This document shows positions 45,901 to 58,245 of a DNA stretch of 64,000 nucleotides, piece after piece; the first letter of the stretch is position 1; each line of letters starts with the position of its first letter. The notes below the pieces were generated by a model. The model saw only the letters and a program-made list of their open reading frames with translations, searched no databases and had not been told where the DNA came from. Source of the stretch: Thalassia testudinum (Eukaryota; Streptophyta; Magnoliopsida; Alismatales; Hydrocharitaceae); NCBI GenBank assembly GCA_037157565.1, contig JAZHRO010000073.1:20342501-20406500 (forward strand). The letters run 5' to 3'. The position numbers were made by a program, and so were the translations under genes.

Positions 45901-46661
45901 GCCTAGTAGTGGTCGATCCCGCCCATTGGGCTGTTGATTCCGCAAAAAGTCTGGCTCACCAATTCCAAACTTTTTAGAGTAGGCTTTGTAATAGCCTTAT
46001 CATTGAGGAGGCTTTGTGAAATTTGGCTAAGTGTTGGCTTGTGAAGAGTGAAGGCTGGAGGTTAAGTAAAGAGGCGTGAGTTAAGTGTTAAATCAAATGT
46101 GCCTAAGTTGTAAATAATTGTTGAACTTTATTGTAGTTGTTCTAAAACAACTCTTTTTCATGTAATCTCTTTTTAATTCAATGTAAAATCATTTCTTTTT
46201 GGCTGATGTGATTATTGCCTGTTATTCTTTGTAGATTTTGATGAAATTATCCATGTCGATAATGTATTAGAGTAATTATTAGTCAATTAAGTCTCTAATT
46301 AAGAAGTTGGTCTAATTAAGTAAATATTAGCATAGTAATCTACATAGTAGAGTAATAGAAGTTATATTAGTTAGGTAATGGTAGTATAGTAAGTAAGTTA
46401 TGTAGAGTAGTAATTAACTTAAGTAGTTAAGAATAAAGATTAATTTAAACTAAATGGTGAGAGATTAAGCTAACTAAGCCTTCCTGCGAACAACCTAGAC
46501 TCAACCGGTTAAAAGTAATTTTCTAAATGTTAGGTTATCTTACAGTGTATACTATAATTAACAACGACAAATTAATTAAGCAAGGTAGCTAAAGCATCAT
46601 TTTTGGCACTAATAATTAAGATTAATAACCTTAATTAACTATGTTGAGAATTTGCACATTA
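42911..46661 (+). repeat. 3' LTR of element E, lacking its first ~100-140 bp
   Basis: Collinear with 32,714-36,464. TATA-like TATAAATA at 43,541-43,548. The left end does not begin with TGATGAG and no PPT precedes it: 3' UTR sequence runs straight into LTR sequence, which points to a deletion of PPT plus LTR start. Confidence 0.8.
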
Positions 46662-46666
46662 GGACC

Positions 46667-48950
46667 CACACTCACATGCTCAGGTGGTTGAGCAGGGTCC
46701 TTCTTCTTCTACTCCTAGTTATCTAGCTTTCCCAACCCTCCCTGAGACCCAAACTAGTATGCATAGGCAAATTCTGTCACCTTGAGGAGTGGAAAGCAAA
46801 CTCGAGACCTTGAACTGCCCTCTTCTAGTAAACAAAATTCTGGTGAGCCTGACGAAGAATGGAGAAAATAGAAGAAAAGAATAAGGCTCAAGAACTTGAC
46901 ATAGATGACACTACTCATATCCCATTTCCTGATACCTTACTAAAATTTAGGAAGAAGGAAACTATAGACATCAACAAGGAGCTTCTAAATATTTTTAAAA
47001 GTGTAGAAATCAAAATCCCACTCCTCAATTAATGTTCTTGAGGATTCTACTAACATAGACGAGCCAACCCACAACCCTCCATGGCAGACCCGCCACACCC
47101 TGAAGAGGTTGTTGATTTTATTCATTGCTAACCTCTTCCTCTAGACCGTCCTGATGATCCTTCATCAGCATCTTCCCTACCTTCTATACTAAACTCGCCC
47201 CAGCTTGAACTGAAATCACTGCCTGAGACTTTGAAGTATGAGTTTTTGGGACCCAAAAAGACGCTTCTTGTGATTATTAGTGCTAAATTGACTAAGGAGC
47301 AAGAATTGAAATTGATTAAGGTCCTTACAACAAATAAAGAGGTAATTGGTTGGACCATCCACGACCGTAGAGGGATTGACCCATCTTATTGTTATCATCG
47401 CATTTATATGGAAGATGGATCCCGCCCTACTCACGAGATGTAGAGGAGATTAAACCAAATATGTGAGAAGTGGTTAAAAAGGAAATTATTAAGTGGCTTG
47501 ATGTAGGAATTATTTACCCGATCTCTGATAGTCCCTGAGTTAGCCATGTACAAATTGTTCCCAATAAGGTGGGAATAGCTATGGTGACTAACGAGAAAGG
47601 GGAATCCATTACTACCTATACCACTTCCTCCTAGAGAGTTTGTATTGATTATAGAAAGCTGAACACAACCACTAAAAAGGATCATTTCCCTTTACCCTTT
47701 ATTGACCAAATTCTTGAAAAGTTAGCAGGGCAAAAGTAGTTTTGTTTCCTTGACAGTTATTCAGGATATAACTAAGTCGCTATCCATCCTGAAGACCAGG
47801 AAAAGATGACCTTCACTTGTCCCTACTGAACCTTTATATTCCATAGGATACCTTTTGGGCTTTGCAATGCACCTGTGACTTTTCAAAGGTGCATGCTAGC
47901 CATCTTCTCTGACATGGTGGGAGATTGTCTTGAAGTATTCATGGATGATTTCTTTGTTTTTGGAGATTCTTTCCAATCCTGCCTGACTAAGTTAGCAATG
48001 ATCCTTAAGAGATGAATTAAAACTCAGTTGGTCCTTAGCTGGGAAAAGAACCACTTTATTACACAAGAAGGCAACGTCTTAGGTCATGTGGTCTCTAGCC
48101 GGGGCATTGACGACAATAAAGCTAAGGTTGTTGCTATCTCTACACTTTCCCCATTCACATCTATTAAACAAATTCGTTCATTTCTTAGTCATGTGGGTTT
48201 CTATCGTAGGTTCATCAAGGACTTCTGGAAGGTTGCTCGACCCTTGAGCAATCTTCTGGCCAAAGATAAGCCATTTAAGTTCGATGAATCATGTTGCAAT
48301 GCATTTGATTTATAAAAATGGAAGTCACCTATGCCCCAGTGTTGCACCCACTGGTCTAGGCTGCCCCATTTGAAATTATGACCGACACTTCTGATTATGT
48401 GGTCAGGGTTGTCTTGGGTCAGAAAATAGAGAAAAAGCCCTCTATTATCTACTATGCTAGCAAAACTCTGGATAAGGCCTAGAGGAATTATACTATCACT
48501 TAAGAAGAATTGCTGACCGTATTCTTTGCTTTTGAGAAATTTAGGGCTTATTTGTTAGGTTCTCATGTAATAATCTATACTGACCACTCAGCCATGAAAC
48601 ACCTCTTGGCCAAAAAGGATGCCAAGCCTCGACTCATTAGATGGATTCTTTTACTTCAAGAATTTAATTTTGAGATTAAAGACAAAGCTGAAGCACAGAA
48701 TGTAGTGGTGGATCATCTCTTGGGAATCCTAATTCACTCTCCTCATCTGGATATTCCAATTTCTAATAATTTTTTGGACGAGACTATCCTTGCATCTGGG
48801 GTATCCAAACCCCCTTATTTGCGGACATCGTCAACTATTTAGTCATTGGTTAAGTTCCCTAGGACTGGACCAAGCAACAACGAGATAGACTTATATATGA
48901 GGCCAAATATTATTTTTAGGATGATTTCGAGCGATATAGACACATCTATT
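46667..48950 (+). pseudogene. pol: Pol of element A: linker, reverse transcriptase and RNase H, decayed
   Basis: Starts with the gag-pol linker; SVTLRSGKQT (46,770-46,800) is the Tat/Athila signature. After ELLNIFKSVEIKIPLLN the protease is missing, and the text jumps to the pre-RT linker and LPETLKYEFLGPKKTLLVII (47,218 on). RT motifs follow: TKEQELKLIKVL, VCIDYRKLN (47,642), FLDSYSGYN, MTFTCPY, IPFGLCNAPVTFQRCM, VFMDDFFVFG (47,935-47,964, the catalytic YxDD box as FMDD), VLGHVVSSRGI and IRSFLSHVGFYRRFI. RNase H follows in another frame, with TDHSAMKHLLAKKDAKPRL and an open block 48,510-48,842. The polyprotein continues as IYEAKYYF up to the insertion of LTR F. Several frameshifts and mostly TAG stops make it inactive. 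Confidence 0.9.
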
Positions 48951-49624
48951 TAGCTTGAATTGCCTATTTATGTATGTTCTTAGGTTGATAGATGCATTTA
49001 GTATTATAAATATTGCATACAATGCATCATCATGCATTTACAATTGATTGTATAGATTGTATAGTAATTTACTCCCTTTTATGGCCAAGAGAAAGGGGGA
49101 CACATTTATAAGCCTTGGATTGAAGATCCAACCATATGGATCTGATTAGGGTGACTATCGGAGTCCAACACATCTGAAATTGCCCTCATCAGACCTCCGT
49201 AGCATCATATGCAGTCCAAAGAAGATCAAAGGCCAAGGAGCAAGGTGATGCGAATTTGGACCCCAAACGACAAATCTGACTGAACGGATGGGTTCAGGTT
49301 TATGATCGTAGCCCAACAGCATGAAAATCGCCCCAATGGGATATCCATAGCATAACTTTCAAAGAAAGGAAGGTGGACGGTCTTGATGGTGCCACGTGGC
49401 ACCATCAGAGCCATCCACAACTGCCTAAGGTCCGTTGCTCGATTCTAAAGGACATCCATCGAGTGATCTTAGACATTGGATCGCCATCCAATGCTGGGAT
49501 AATTCCCTTAACCAAGCCTTACATATGCAGTTGTGAGATCTGGGTCGTTGGATCACGATCCACCAACCAAGATCGAACAGTCACTTCCATTGGATGGGTG
49601 GTTTTTAGGACTCAAAAGTGCCTA

Positions 49625-49681
49625 TAGCGCAACGGTTGCGTGCATGAATCGCAAGCATCGGACGAGCATTCAAATCTCGTC
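49625..49681 (+). other. tRNA-like box A/box B pair in LTR F
   Basis: Box A TAGCGCAACGG (49,625-49,635) and box B CATTCAAATC (from 49,667), 42 nt apart. Box B lies in the hairpin GACGAG...CTCGTC (49,661-49,681). Confidence 0.55.
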
Positions 49682-50800
49682 TAGCGTACCCCTTCAATGC
49701 AAGAAAGGAGAAAATTGGGCCACTCGATCGAGTGTGAGCGATCGAGATGCGGCCACATCACACTCGCGGGAGAAGGCACATGATGCAGGCACAATTGTTG
49801 CTGAGTGATCGAGATCCAGTGGGAATAGAGGCATTAAATGGCACCAGCGGATGCAATTGCACGATATGCACAGATGTACGTGCAATAGGCTCAATTTGAG
49901 AAGTGTGGTTGCACTCATTCTGAGACCAATGATCTTGATCTGATGGTGGATGGTTGCTTCCCACTTGCAGCGCATGCTCAAGGATCATCTTGGGCATGTG
50001 ATCATCACGTGGCCTTAGTTGCGAGATGATGATCCAACAGTTTGACTCTCTTCATGCTTGTTAGGTGTGTTTTTCCTGCGTGTACGAGCTGTGTGTGTGC
50101 GATGCGCGCATGTGTGCTTCATGGGTGCAAATTGGGGCTTCATGGGTGCGATTTTGATTGAACCAAACCCATTTCTTCAACTATAAAAGGCCACTGCGAC
50201 GACTCGAGTCCCGCTAAGTGATGAAACCCAAGTCGCTGTGAAATAACACCCAGCACAACTCACCCACAAGATCGTAGTCACTCAACACCTAATCATAAAA
50301 TATAAACATAGCCAAACAAACTAATTATATTGCATCAACTAAATGAACAAAAATTTAATACTGACCTGAGGATTTACCGTAGAACATAAGTATATAGTCC
50401 AAGGAGATGCACAACCGAAATCACCTTAGAACTACCAAGTATACCTGAGTACGAAACCCAAAAATACATCAGTAAAAATTGAGTAGAGTAGAAACAACAA
50501 CAACAGAGTTCAATAGTAACTGAGAACAAGAGAGAATGGGTACTATAGCTTTAATTAATCCATTTATTAGACATCTCGTTCTCCGGTTCCATGTTGTATA
50601 TTGGAAGCTCAAATTATTATAGTTCACAATCTGTCAATCAACTTCTCAGGGCACGAGAAGATTTTGTATAACTTCCTCTAGTGCAAGACTGGTATAAGCA
50701 GCCCTCCTGACCGCGAAGATGACTTATACCCATCAAGTCACCACTCTCCATCACCTTGGGGTCATTGTGGAAGGGGGTGGCGGCTACATCATATCTCATG

Positions 50801-52528
50801 TGACGAGTCGATTTTCACTTTCGTTAATGATGATTAAGATTTGTCATTGTATTTCTAAGTGGTGGAAAAATCGACTAATCAAAATAATTAAAAATTAACC
50901 ACTCGAAAGAGTGGATCGTAACCACAGGGAGACACTAGCCTGTCTAAACTCGCAAAAGTCACAAACAATTATTCACCAAAAATTTCCCCCAAACACTGAG
51001 TCAAAATCCCCTCTGGAATATGCTAACAATTGTTAGATATGTTGAATGAGCATTTTATGTAAAACATGAGGGTTGTACCATAGAACATCCACAATTAAAT
51101 ATTAATTAACCAAAAATTAAAATGGTGGCAATGACATTGCATGTAATAACTAATTGAGGAGAAAACAGAGCATTCCCTTCGAGCTTGGCAAGCACAAAAG
51201 ACAAGCCATGGCTAGAGGTGAGACCTGGCGTAGGAGATGAGTGAGGTGAGGGCTTCGTGATGGTGGTCGTGGCGAAGTGCGGGGTGGCCTGAGGTGGCTA
51301 GACAAAACAGAGAAGGGAAACGGCGATGGGCTGGTTGCTACTGCTGTGAAGCAGCTCAACGCACAGACTGGAGGCAAGGAGGCGTAGGGGGATGTGTGTG
51401 CGCATGGGATGGTTGTTGAGCACGATGTGGGAGGTCGCTGGAGGTGCTGCTCACTAGAGGCACAGCGAGCGGACGTCCCTACGCGTTGGAGGTGTGCAGG
51501 CGGAGCTATTGGAGGACATGAGGCCATGTGCATGGTGCTGCAGCTACAACTGCTATGCGGACCGGTAGTGACTGCACGTGGCACACTATGCGTGCTGGGT
51601 GGTTGTGCGCGGAGGCACACAGCTAGTCGCACTGGCTGTGCGTGTGCGTAGGACGTTGCTCAGGCAGGTGGAGGCGCTGCGAGGGGCATATGCACGCTGG
51701 AGGTGAGGGGGAGTGAAAGGGCACACGCACACTGCTGCGTCTGCAAGCTGTGTGTGCATAGGAATGGCAAGGGAGTGCAGCGAGGCGTCGCGTGCCTGCG
51801 CGCAGTGGAGTCAGAGGGCGGTCGTGCAGGCTTTGTGTTGGGTTTGTTTTTATGGTGAAGAGAAACAGAGGAAGAAGAGAAGAAGAAGAAGATGGTGTTG
51901 GTGGTGCGTGGACAAGGAGGGTGATCTGGTGGTTGCACGGTGATGGTTGCGTGGCCATTGAAGACGCACGTGCATGGTGATGGCCGAGCTCACTGGATTG
52001 GCGCGGTGAGTTGTCACCTCATCGACCCACGGTGTGGTGGAGCTCGGCCTTGGAGACCACGGTGGTGGAGTGGAGTACACGGTGATGGAGTGGGGCGGTG
52101 TCTCCCCGAGCACAGCTGCCTCCTCTCCCTTGTAGTCGTAACTGCCTTGACCAAATCCATCTCTCCCGCTCCTCCATGAATGGGGTCTTGAGTGTAGGCA
52201 GCTGGTGAAGAGTGAATGCGCAAGCGGAGGAAGTGGAGCGATTGCCTGTGGGAAGGAGAAAATTAATAAAATAAAATACTAGGATTATTTATACACAAAT
52301 CCTTAAGTTCTATGTTAATTAAAACAATGCATGTAATGCACCTAATTACATGCCATTCTAAGTCAATTCCAAATGCCTTTAATTATGAATGCAATGCATG
52401 AATTATGTAATTAAATCAGAAATATAAATTAATCTATTTACATCCTAATGCATGCTAAATAAATGGATGCGTTACCTTAATGTTTAAACATTTAGACATT
52501 TAATTAGCTCACAAATATGAGCTTATCA
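50801..52528 (-). repeat. Solo LTR K inside LTR L
   Basis: 1,728 bp. The minus strand starts TGATAAGCTCATATTTG at 52,528 and ends CGACTCGTCA at 50,801. Flanks TCATG and ACGTG agree at only 3 of 5. A U5-like box (minus GTCTCCCTGTGG) near 50,915 supports this orientation. The centre (51,200-52,240) is GC-rich, with several long open frames on both strands that look like composition effects. Confidence 0.62.
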
Positions 52529-54352
52529 ACGTGAACATGTGCTAGCTACCCACGTTGAACCATAGACAACCAATGACCCACTCACCGACCGAGTAAAGAA
52601 AACCAACTCCAACCCTCAAGCCATGCATTCTGCTATCCTAGTTGGCCGCTAAGCCTAACCAAAGAGTTGTAGGGAGGCCAGTAACTCTCTAAACCAGCCC
52701 AGAATTGGCCTAGTAGACCTAAGCTACAGTAGCGAGTTGAAACCAGTTATCTAATTCCTTTAATTCCCGATAAATCTGTCTACTGATTATTTGATCATTT
52801 CCAGATAACTGTATCAATATCCATCAACTTAACCGTAACTCTCATCATTTGAAACCATTGGTCTAAAGTTATGAAAAGAGCTCAGATCACATCATTTCAA
52901 AATTAATTGATAAACGACTTAGTTTCCAACTCCTGATCGTGGTTCCAATCAAATTACCATTTAACCATCTTGATGATGCTAGTTTTACTCAAAATAGAAT
53001 TCATTTTGTACATGCGATACTAGACTACATGCTATAGTCGAAGTGTTTCATAATTTATTTAATTCATGAATATGGTCTAATAATTTGTTGTTAACTCCTG
53101 TTAATCCAATCATTAACTATATCAATTTGATTATTCACATTCCAAGTTAACAACCTTATTTATATCATCCATATTTAATATTTTAGTACCCAGGATAGCA
53201 AGAAATACGCAAATAGGTCTGATCCCAGCAAGAGGTAAGAATGCACACTAAACAGTGCAATATGCAAAAGAAATCACCATGTAAACAAACTGTATGGAAA
53301 AAGAGAGACTACCCTACCTAACATCGTTGAGGGGTCATGACGACTCCATGAAAACAAGTTTGAGACACTGACACCGCACGTGTCTCCTAAATCTGTGCCT
53401 CGAAAATCGAAGTGGAATTCGCCTAATCCAACCATACGGATGTGTCCGGCACACTCGAGAACCCCAAGCTCGATACGTGGATCACCTAACTCCGATCTCG
53501 GAGACCCTTAATCTAAGCAAAACAAATCTGACCATCAGATGTTAACATATGATCCATTCACAGGAACCAAAATGAAATATGAAAAAGTTATTATTTTAAA
53601 AACATAAATTTTCAACCCCTCAGTCCTTCTTCCTCCCCTTCGTTCTTTCTTCTTCGCTCTTCTCCTTCTCTGCGCCTGCAACAACCCATCACACCCTCCC
53701 TGTCGACCTTACCTCTGACATCCCTCGCCAGAGCTCCAACGGCCTTCCCTATGCCGGTCGTTCATTGACCACGATGACCCCTTCCTCAACATCGTCGTCT
53801 CCGATCTTATCTCCCTCTTCCCCACTCTCTCCTTACACATGCACAGCCATGCACGACCACCTCCTTGCCAGCACTCTACCTCTTGCCAGCCATGGCAACC
53901 ACCCCCTTGTCCTTGCGTGCCCCACCGCTCCCCCTGCAGCCACCATCATCGATCAACCACATCTGGAATCTCCTCCACGTGCATCCTGCCATGGGTGCAA
54001 CAACCCATCACATCCTCCTCCCCCCGTCCATGGCACGATTCACGTGTCATGCACTGCCGTGCTCCTCTCACCAGTCATCCACCCCAACCACGGTGGGTTG
54101 CCCTCGACCACAGCAGCACCTTGCCGGTCACCCCTATGTCAACGTCGACCTCCTCCTTCTTCCACTCTTCATTCTTCATCCTTTCTTCTCCTCCTCTCTT
54201 TATTTCTCCTCGTCTCTCTCGCTTTCTCTCTTTCTAATCCTATTTATAAGAGTTCTTATCCTATTTATATATATTCCCACGTAATCGAAAACAACAACCC
54301 CATTTATCCCTCAAATAAATAATTAGCAATCAATTTATTTGTCAACTCCCTT

Positions 54353-54379
54353 TATATATATATATATATATATATATAT
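54353..54379. repeat. TA microsatellite
   Basis: Uninterrupted (TA)n run of about 27 bp inside LTR L. Confidence 0.9.
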
Positions 54380-55581
54380 CAATGGAGCACTCTCATAACA
54401 GGGTCGAATACTCTCCAATTTTAACGAAACACGTATTGTTGGAATCATCATGAGACAAGGAATTCGATAATATTTATGGATTTCCAAACGAAGGTCGTTT
54501 GAAAAATGCAATCCCTAAGACAGATCGTGCTCGAGTTTACCCACAGTTTACACACGTTTCACACATCCGAGGTTCAATTGCCACACAGAACATATCTTAG
54601 AAATCCTCGTGACACTAGAAAGCTAATAGTACTTTCGGATCATCGATCTGAGATTTAGATTGCAAAAATGAAAAATCGACAGGTTTTCAATATAATTATG
54701 CATTTTTAATTTGTGAGACCTCGAATTGACATGCAAAAAGCGTTAGTGGGTTTGTCTTAACTTGCTTAAGTTTGAATGACTTGGAAATCCTGGTTCGGGC
54801 CTTTACAACCACCATCTGTCCCCTTGAACAATCATCTCTATCTACACCTATCCCACCTATTTCTAGACCTTAGGAAGCATTCCAAAGCCCCCATAGCTTT
54901 ACTCCCAAGCTCCAAGGTGCTCCTATTAGTGTAGCAATCCTTCCCTCCACCAAAATACTTGTCCCCCTCTACACCACCTTCATAAGAAACCTTTGAGCTA
55001 TCCCCTCACCTTCATTCAGGTAGTAGATCACCTTTATCACCTCACCCACTTTCCCATAGCTTAGGTACTCCCATTAGCGTAGTGAAGCTTTCCCCTACCT
55101 GAGTTCCTCCTATGCCTCATCCCCGTCATCCCACATCTCACCTCCTTCGTCTAGTCGTCACCAAGCACCATCGTCTTGCCATATAGCTGCTTTGGGAGAT
55201 TTCTCTCATCCCACTCTTTCTTTTATTCTACATTCTATTAGTTTTAATAAAACTTTATTTTTTTAATATATTAGATATTCTCTCTCTCTATCTCTCTTAT
55301 ATTTTGCAAATAGAATAGAGTAGTTAGATATTTTTCTGACCTGATTTCCTATTATATAAAATGCCAAAAAAAAATAGAAAAGCCAAAACTCTTCAAAAAT
55401 AAATAAAACAAAGCATGGATTTTTTATAATCAAACATCGCCTCCTTATGTTTGACCCATGACTCGCAGTCCTAGTTATAAATATTATTTGATGGTTGGAT
55501 TTTTGCACATACTATGACGTAGGTTTCTCCAAGACCTTGATCACTATTTTTCTCTACGTATTTTTGACACATCATTGAGCT

Positions 55582-56823
55582 GTACCCTTCGACGCTAACT
55601 AGATTATTGGGTGATGTGTTCCGGAAAATGAATTGTAGAGCATACTTGAGTTCTACCATGCATCTGCGTGTGGTGGACATTTTTCTAAAAAGAAGACGAT
55701 CGTGAAAATTCTGCAATTCGAGTTTTATTGATCGTCTTTGCTCAAAGATGCTTAGAAATTCTTGAGGTCATGTTCTCGACGCCAAGCAGTTGGGAGCATA
55801 GCTAAGAGGGATATGATGCTCTTAAACCCAATCCTTCCCATTGAAAGCTTCGACATTTAGGGCATCGAACTTGTAGGACCCTTCCTCCCTTCATTTGGAC
55901 ACCAGTTTATTCTGGTTGCTGTTGACTATGTGTCCAAGTGGATTGAGGCTATTACCACTTGAACCAATGACCACAAGGTTGTCATTGACTTTGTAAAGAA
56001 GAATATCTTTAGTCGGTTTGGGATTCCCTAGGCAATCATTAGTGATGATGGCACCTACTTCACCAATGCCTAGTTTAGGAACTTTTTGGCTAAGTACGGG
56101 GTTAATCATTAGATTTCCACACCTTACCAACCCCAGACGAATGGATAGGCCGAGGTCTTTAATTGGGATATCAAGAATATCCTTTAGAAAATGCTTAGGC
56201 CTGATAGAAAAGACTGAACTCAAAAGCTTGGTGATGCTCTTTGGGCCTATCGTATTGCGTATAAAACACCTATAGGCATGTCTCTATTTCGTCTGGTGTT
56301 TGGTAAGGCATATCATTTGCTTGTCGAAATTGAACATAAGACATTCTGGGCAATTAAAAATTTTAATTTCAACCTAGACTTTACCAGAAAGACCAAGCAA
56401 CTCCAACTATCTAACTTAGAGAAGCTTAGAAATGATGCGTACGAAAATGCTAAAATCTATAAGACAAGGACCAAATCTCTTCATGACTAAATGATTTCCT
56501 GTAAGAGCTCTATGCTGAACAAGACGGTTTGGCTTTTCGATTCCTGACTTAAGCTCTTTCTTGGCAAGCTTAGGTCCAAATGGAATGACCTGTTTGTAAA
56601 TAACCAGATTTTTTTCTAATGGAGTTGTCAAGATTTTTGACCTGAAGATGAGTAACTCTTTTAAGGTCAATTGACAGCATCTCAAACCTTATGTTGATCG
56701 TATTATAGGTAAACCTGCCTCAGGTAAAGTTGCTCTTACCATGGTCGAACCACGCCTAGCTAATGACACTAAACTCAGTATCATGTACAATTGGTATATA
56801 TACCTCGAGCTGATCGAATTTTG
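55582..56823 (+). pseudogene. pol: Integrase part of element A pol, decayed
   Basis: Resumes after LTR F with CVPENEL and HASACGGHF (HHCC zinc-binding region with some Cys lost), then VKILQFEFY and the core: [20 protein letters not shown] (first catalytic Asp region), [22 protein letters not shown] (second Asp), TPYQPQTNG followed by AEVFN (catalytic Glu), then [13 protein letters not shown] and [10 protein letters not shown]. The C-terminal domain follows (LRSKWNDLF near 56,565, HLKPYVDR near 56,680). Most internal stops are TAG in place of Gln or Trp. One open block runs 56,278-56,490. The frame probably ends near 56,823. Confidence 0.9.
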
Positions 56824-58213
56824 ACTGAATTCAGGTACTATCTTCTCTATTTTTCCCTTTTCATGCCATTACTTATAATGAGAATATTGCATAAGCTAGG
56901 CATAGGGGAAGGGGGTGGATTCATTTCATATCTAAATTATTTTTCGTCAGCTCTGGTAAAAAATAAGTAAAAAGAAAAAGAAAAAGAAAAAGAAGTGTTG
57001 TTTTGAGAATTTAAGCTAGAAATGATCAATTATTCTCAATTTTGAGGATTCACTAACTTTGGGAAATGTAAAACAAAGTCTTTTCACCTAGACTCTTTAG
57101 GTTTTAATAGACTTAATTATCTCGAGTATTTACCTAAATTTGAATTTGTTTCCTGAGTCATTGAAGGGATGCGAAAAAGCTGAAAGTATTGAGTTAAAAG
57201 GGTAATAAGTGAATGACTTATCTTCCCATTCTGTGATTTGAATAGTCTTTAAGTCTCAAGCATTTTAAATTATACTACGACCTTTTTGAGTCCTTAAGTG
57301 GCCAATAAAATTTAGTCTTAGGGCAAAAGGACTTTTGTCGTGTTTCTAGTTCTTAGGACTATTCTTGTTTATGGGGGACACATTTAGAACAGATGAAGGA
57401 GAGCCACTCCCCTAGAAAAAAGATTTGGAGAAAATAAAAAATGAGAAAATGGAAAATGAGAAGAAGGAAAAAAATATTAGCCTTATCCCATGAACCCCAC
57501 CAAATAAAATGCACCTTGTTACAAATGGGTGAAAATTCTTCCACCAGATAATTAAAGCATCTTGCTACATTTGGATGCTACCCTTTTTCCATCACATATG
57601 ACAATAAAAACTCCTCGCTACAAATGGGTGTTCACCTATCGATTTGAAAATATATGGAGATATTAGGAAACCTACCAAGGAGATATACACCTAGAGTGTT
57701 GACCTCGGGGTAGAAAAGTGGTGAGGAGAATGCTACCAAATCCTAGTATGGCTTAACCAAAGATAGGATTGTCCCAAAGAGAACCTATAAATATTCTAAG
57801 TTTTATTAAACACTAGGAGTCAATTTAGTTCTCCCTTATGGCAAGTCAAATGATTTCACACACAAGACCCTAGGTCTCACATTCGCTTCAAATCTTGCGT
57901 AGGTTGACCGAGTCAAAGAAAGTTACCTTTTTGGATCAACTTTGATGGCTAATAGGGTTCATGATTCAATTTGGGTGGTTTGAATTTGAGTTGGTACTAG
58001 AGAATGGTTGAGTCTTTGTCGTTAAGGATTTTTCTACAATTTCCCCTCGTTGGTGATAAATCTAATTGAGGTCTGATCCAAAGTTAGCTTAATTCTCTAA
58101 CATTTTCATAAGAATAAGGTATTGCATAAAATGTTTTACTTTAAGGAAAATAAAACAAAAACCCACACTCTCGCTTTTCGCATTTTCTGTAGGTTTTTCA
58201 CATTTTAGTTTTG
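56824..58213 (+). other. 3' UTR of element A
   Basis: Non-coding. CCACCAAATAAA at 57,487 and CCACCAGATAA at 57,541; TACAAATGGGTG at 57,520 and 57,619 with CTACATTTGGATGCTACCC between them. Positions 57,340-57,760 match the E 3' UTR. Confidence 0.7.
56875..56916 (+). promoter_or_regulatory. Internal hairpin plus PPT-like box of element A
   Basis: ATAATGAGAATATTGC followed by CTAGGCATAGGGGAAGGGGG, after the last pol codons. Confidence 0.6.
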
Positions 58214-58245
58214 CTAGGGACTAGCAAAAGATAGGTATAGGGGTG
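58214..58245 (+). promoter_or_regulatory. Polypurine tract of element A
   Basis: CTAGGGACTAGCAAAAGATA then GGTATAGGGGTG, directly before the 3' LTR start TGATAAGTC. Confidence 0.8.

Larger units (their letters stand above)
24358..46661 (+). mobile_element. Element E: gag-only element with LTRs of about 3.8 kb, inserted in element A
   Basis: The 5' LTR starts TGATGAG at 24,358, is cut by element D after 10 bases and resumes at 32,604; the 3' LTR ends CATTA at 46,661 (the 5' LTR ends CATCA at 36,464). Flanks GGACT (24,353-24,357) and GGACC (46,662-46,666) match at 4 of 5, and the element A linker resumes after the second. The internal region has a primer site and gag only; no RT, RNase H or integrase is present. 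It is non-autonomous, with LTRs making up more than half its unnested length. Confidence 0.8.
50195..54807. repeat. Solo LTR L (possibly chromovirus type), split by solo LTR K
   Basis: Ends TGCGACGACTCGAGTCCC ... GGTTCGGGCCTTTACA; flanks GCCAC (50,190-50,194) and ACCAC (54,808-54,812) match at 4 of 5. Net length about 2.9 kb. The near-symmetric TGxxACGxCxCGA ends resemble Tekay/Del-type chromovirus LTRs; this is inference, and orientation is unsettled because both ends are similar when inverted. It entered directly next to the TATA box of F. CT-rich segments lie at 53,620-54,230. Confidence 0.68.
48956..55576 (+). repeat. Solo LTR F, split by solo LTR L
   Basis: Inserted in element A pol between RNase H and integrase. 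Flanks TAGCT (48,951-48,955) and GAGCT (55,577-55,581) match at 4 of 5, and pol resumes in register. Net length about 2.0 kb. It has a GATCCAACCATATGGATC block, a perfect G-box palindrome (49,385-49,406), CCGTTGGAT-like repeats (49,473 and 49,548), a tRNA-like pair, and TATA box CTATAAAAGG at 50,181-50,190. The right end CATCATT is degenerate. A U5-like CGCCTCCTTATG lies near 55,438. Confidence 0.8.

Noticed and set aside
51150..52223. Several overlapping long open frames on both strands in the GC-rich centre of LTR K.
   Set aside because: They overlap on opposite strands, are low in complexity (Ser/Pro/His or Arg/Gly) and lie inside an LTR; few stops follow from GC richness.
53765..54322. 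185-codon open frame rich in Ser, Pro and His.
   Set aside because: Lies in the pyrimidine-rich part of LTR L, overlaps equally long frames in the other two phases, and shows no domain.
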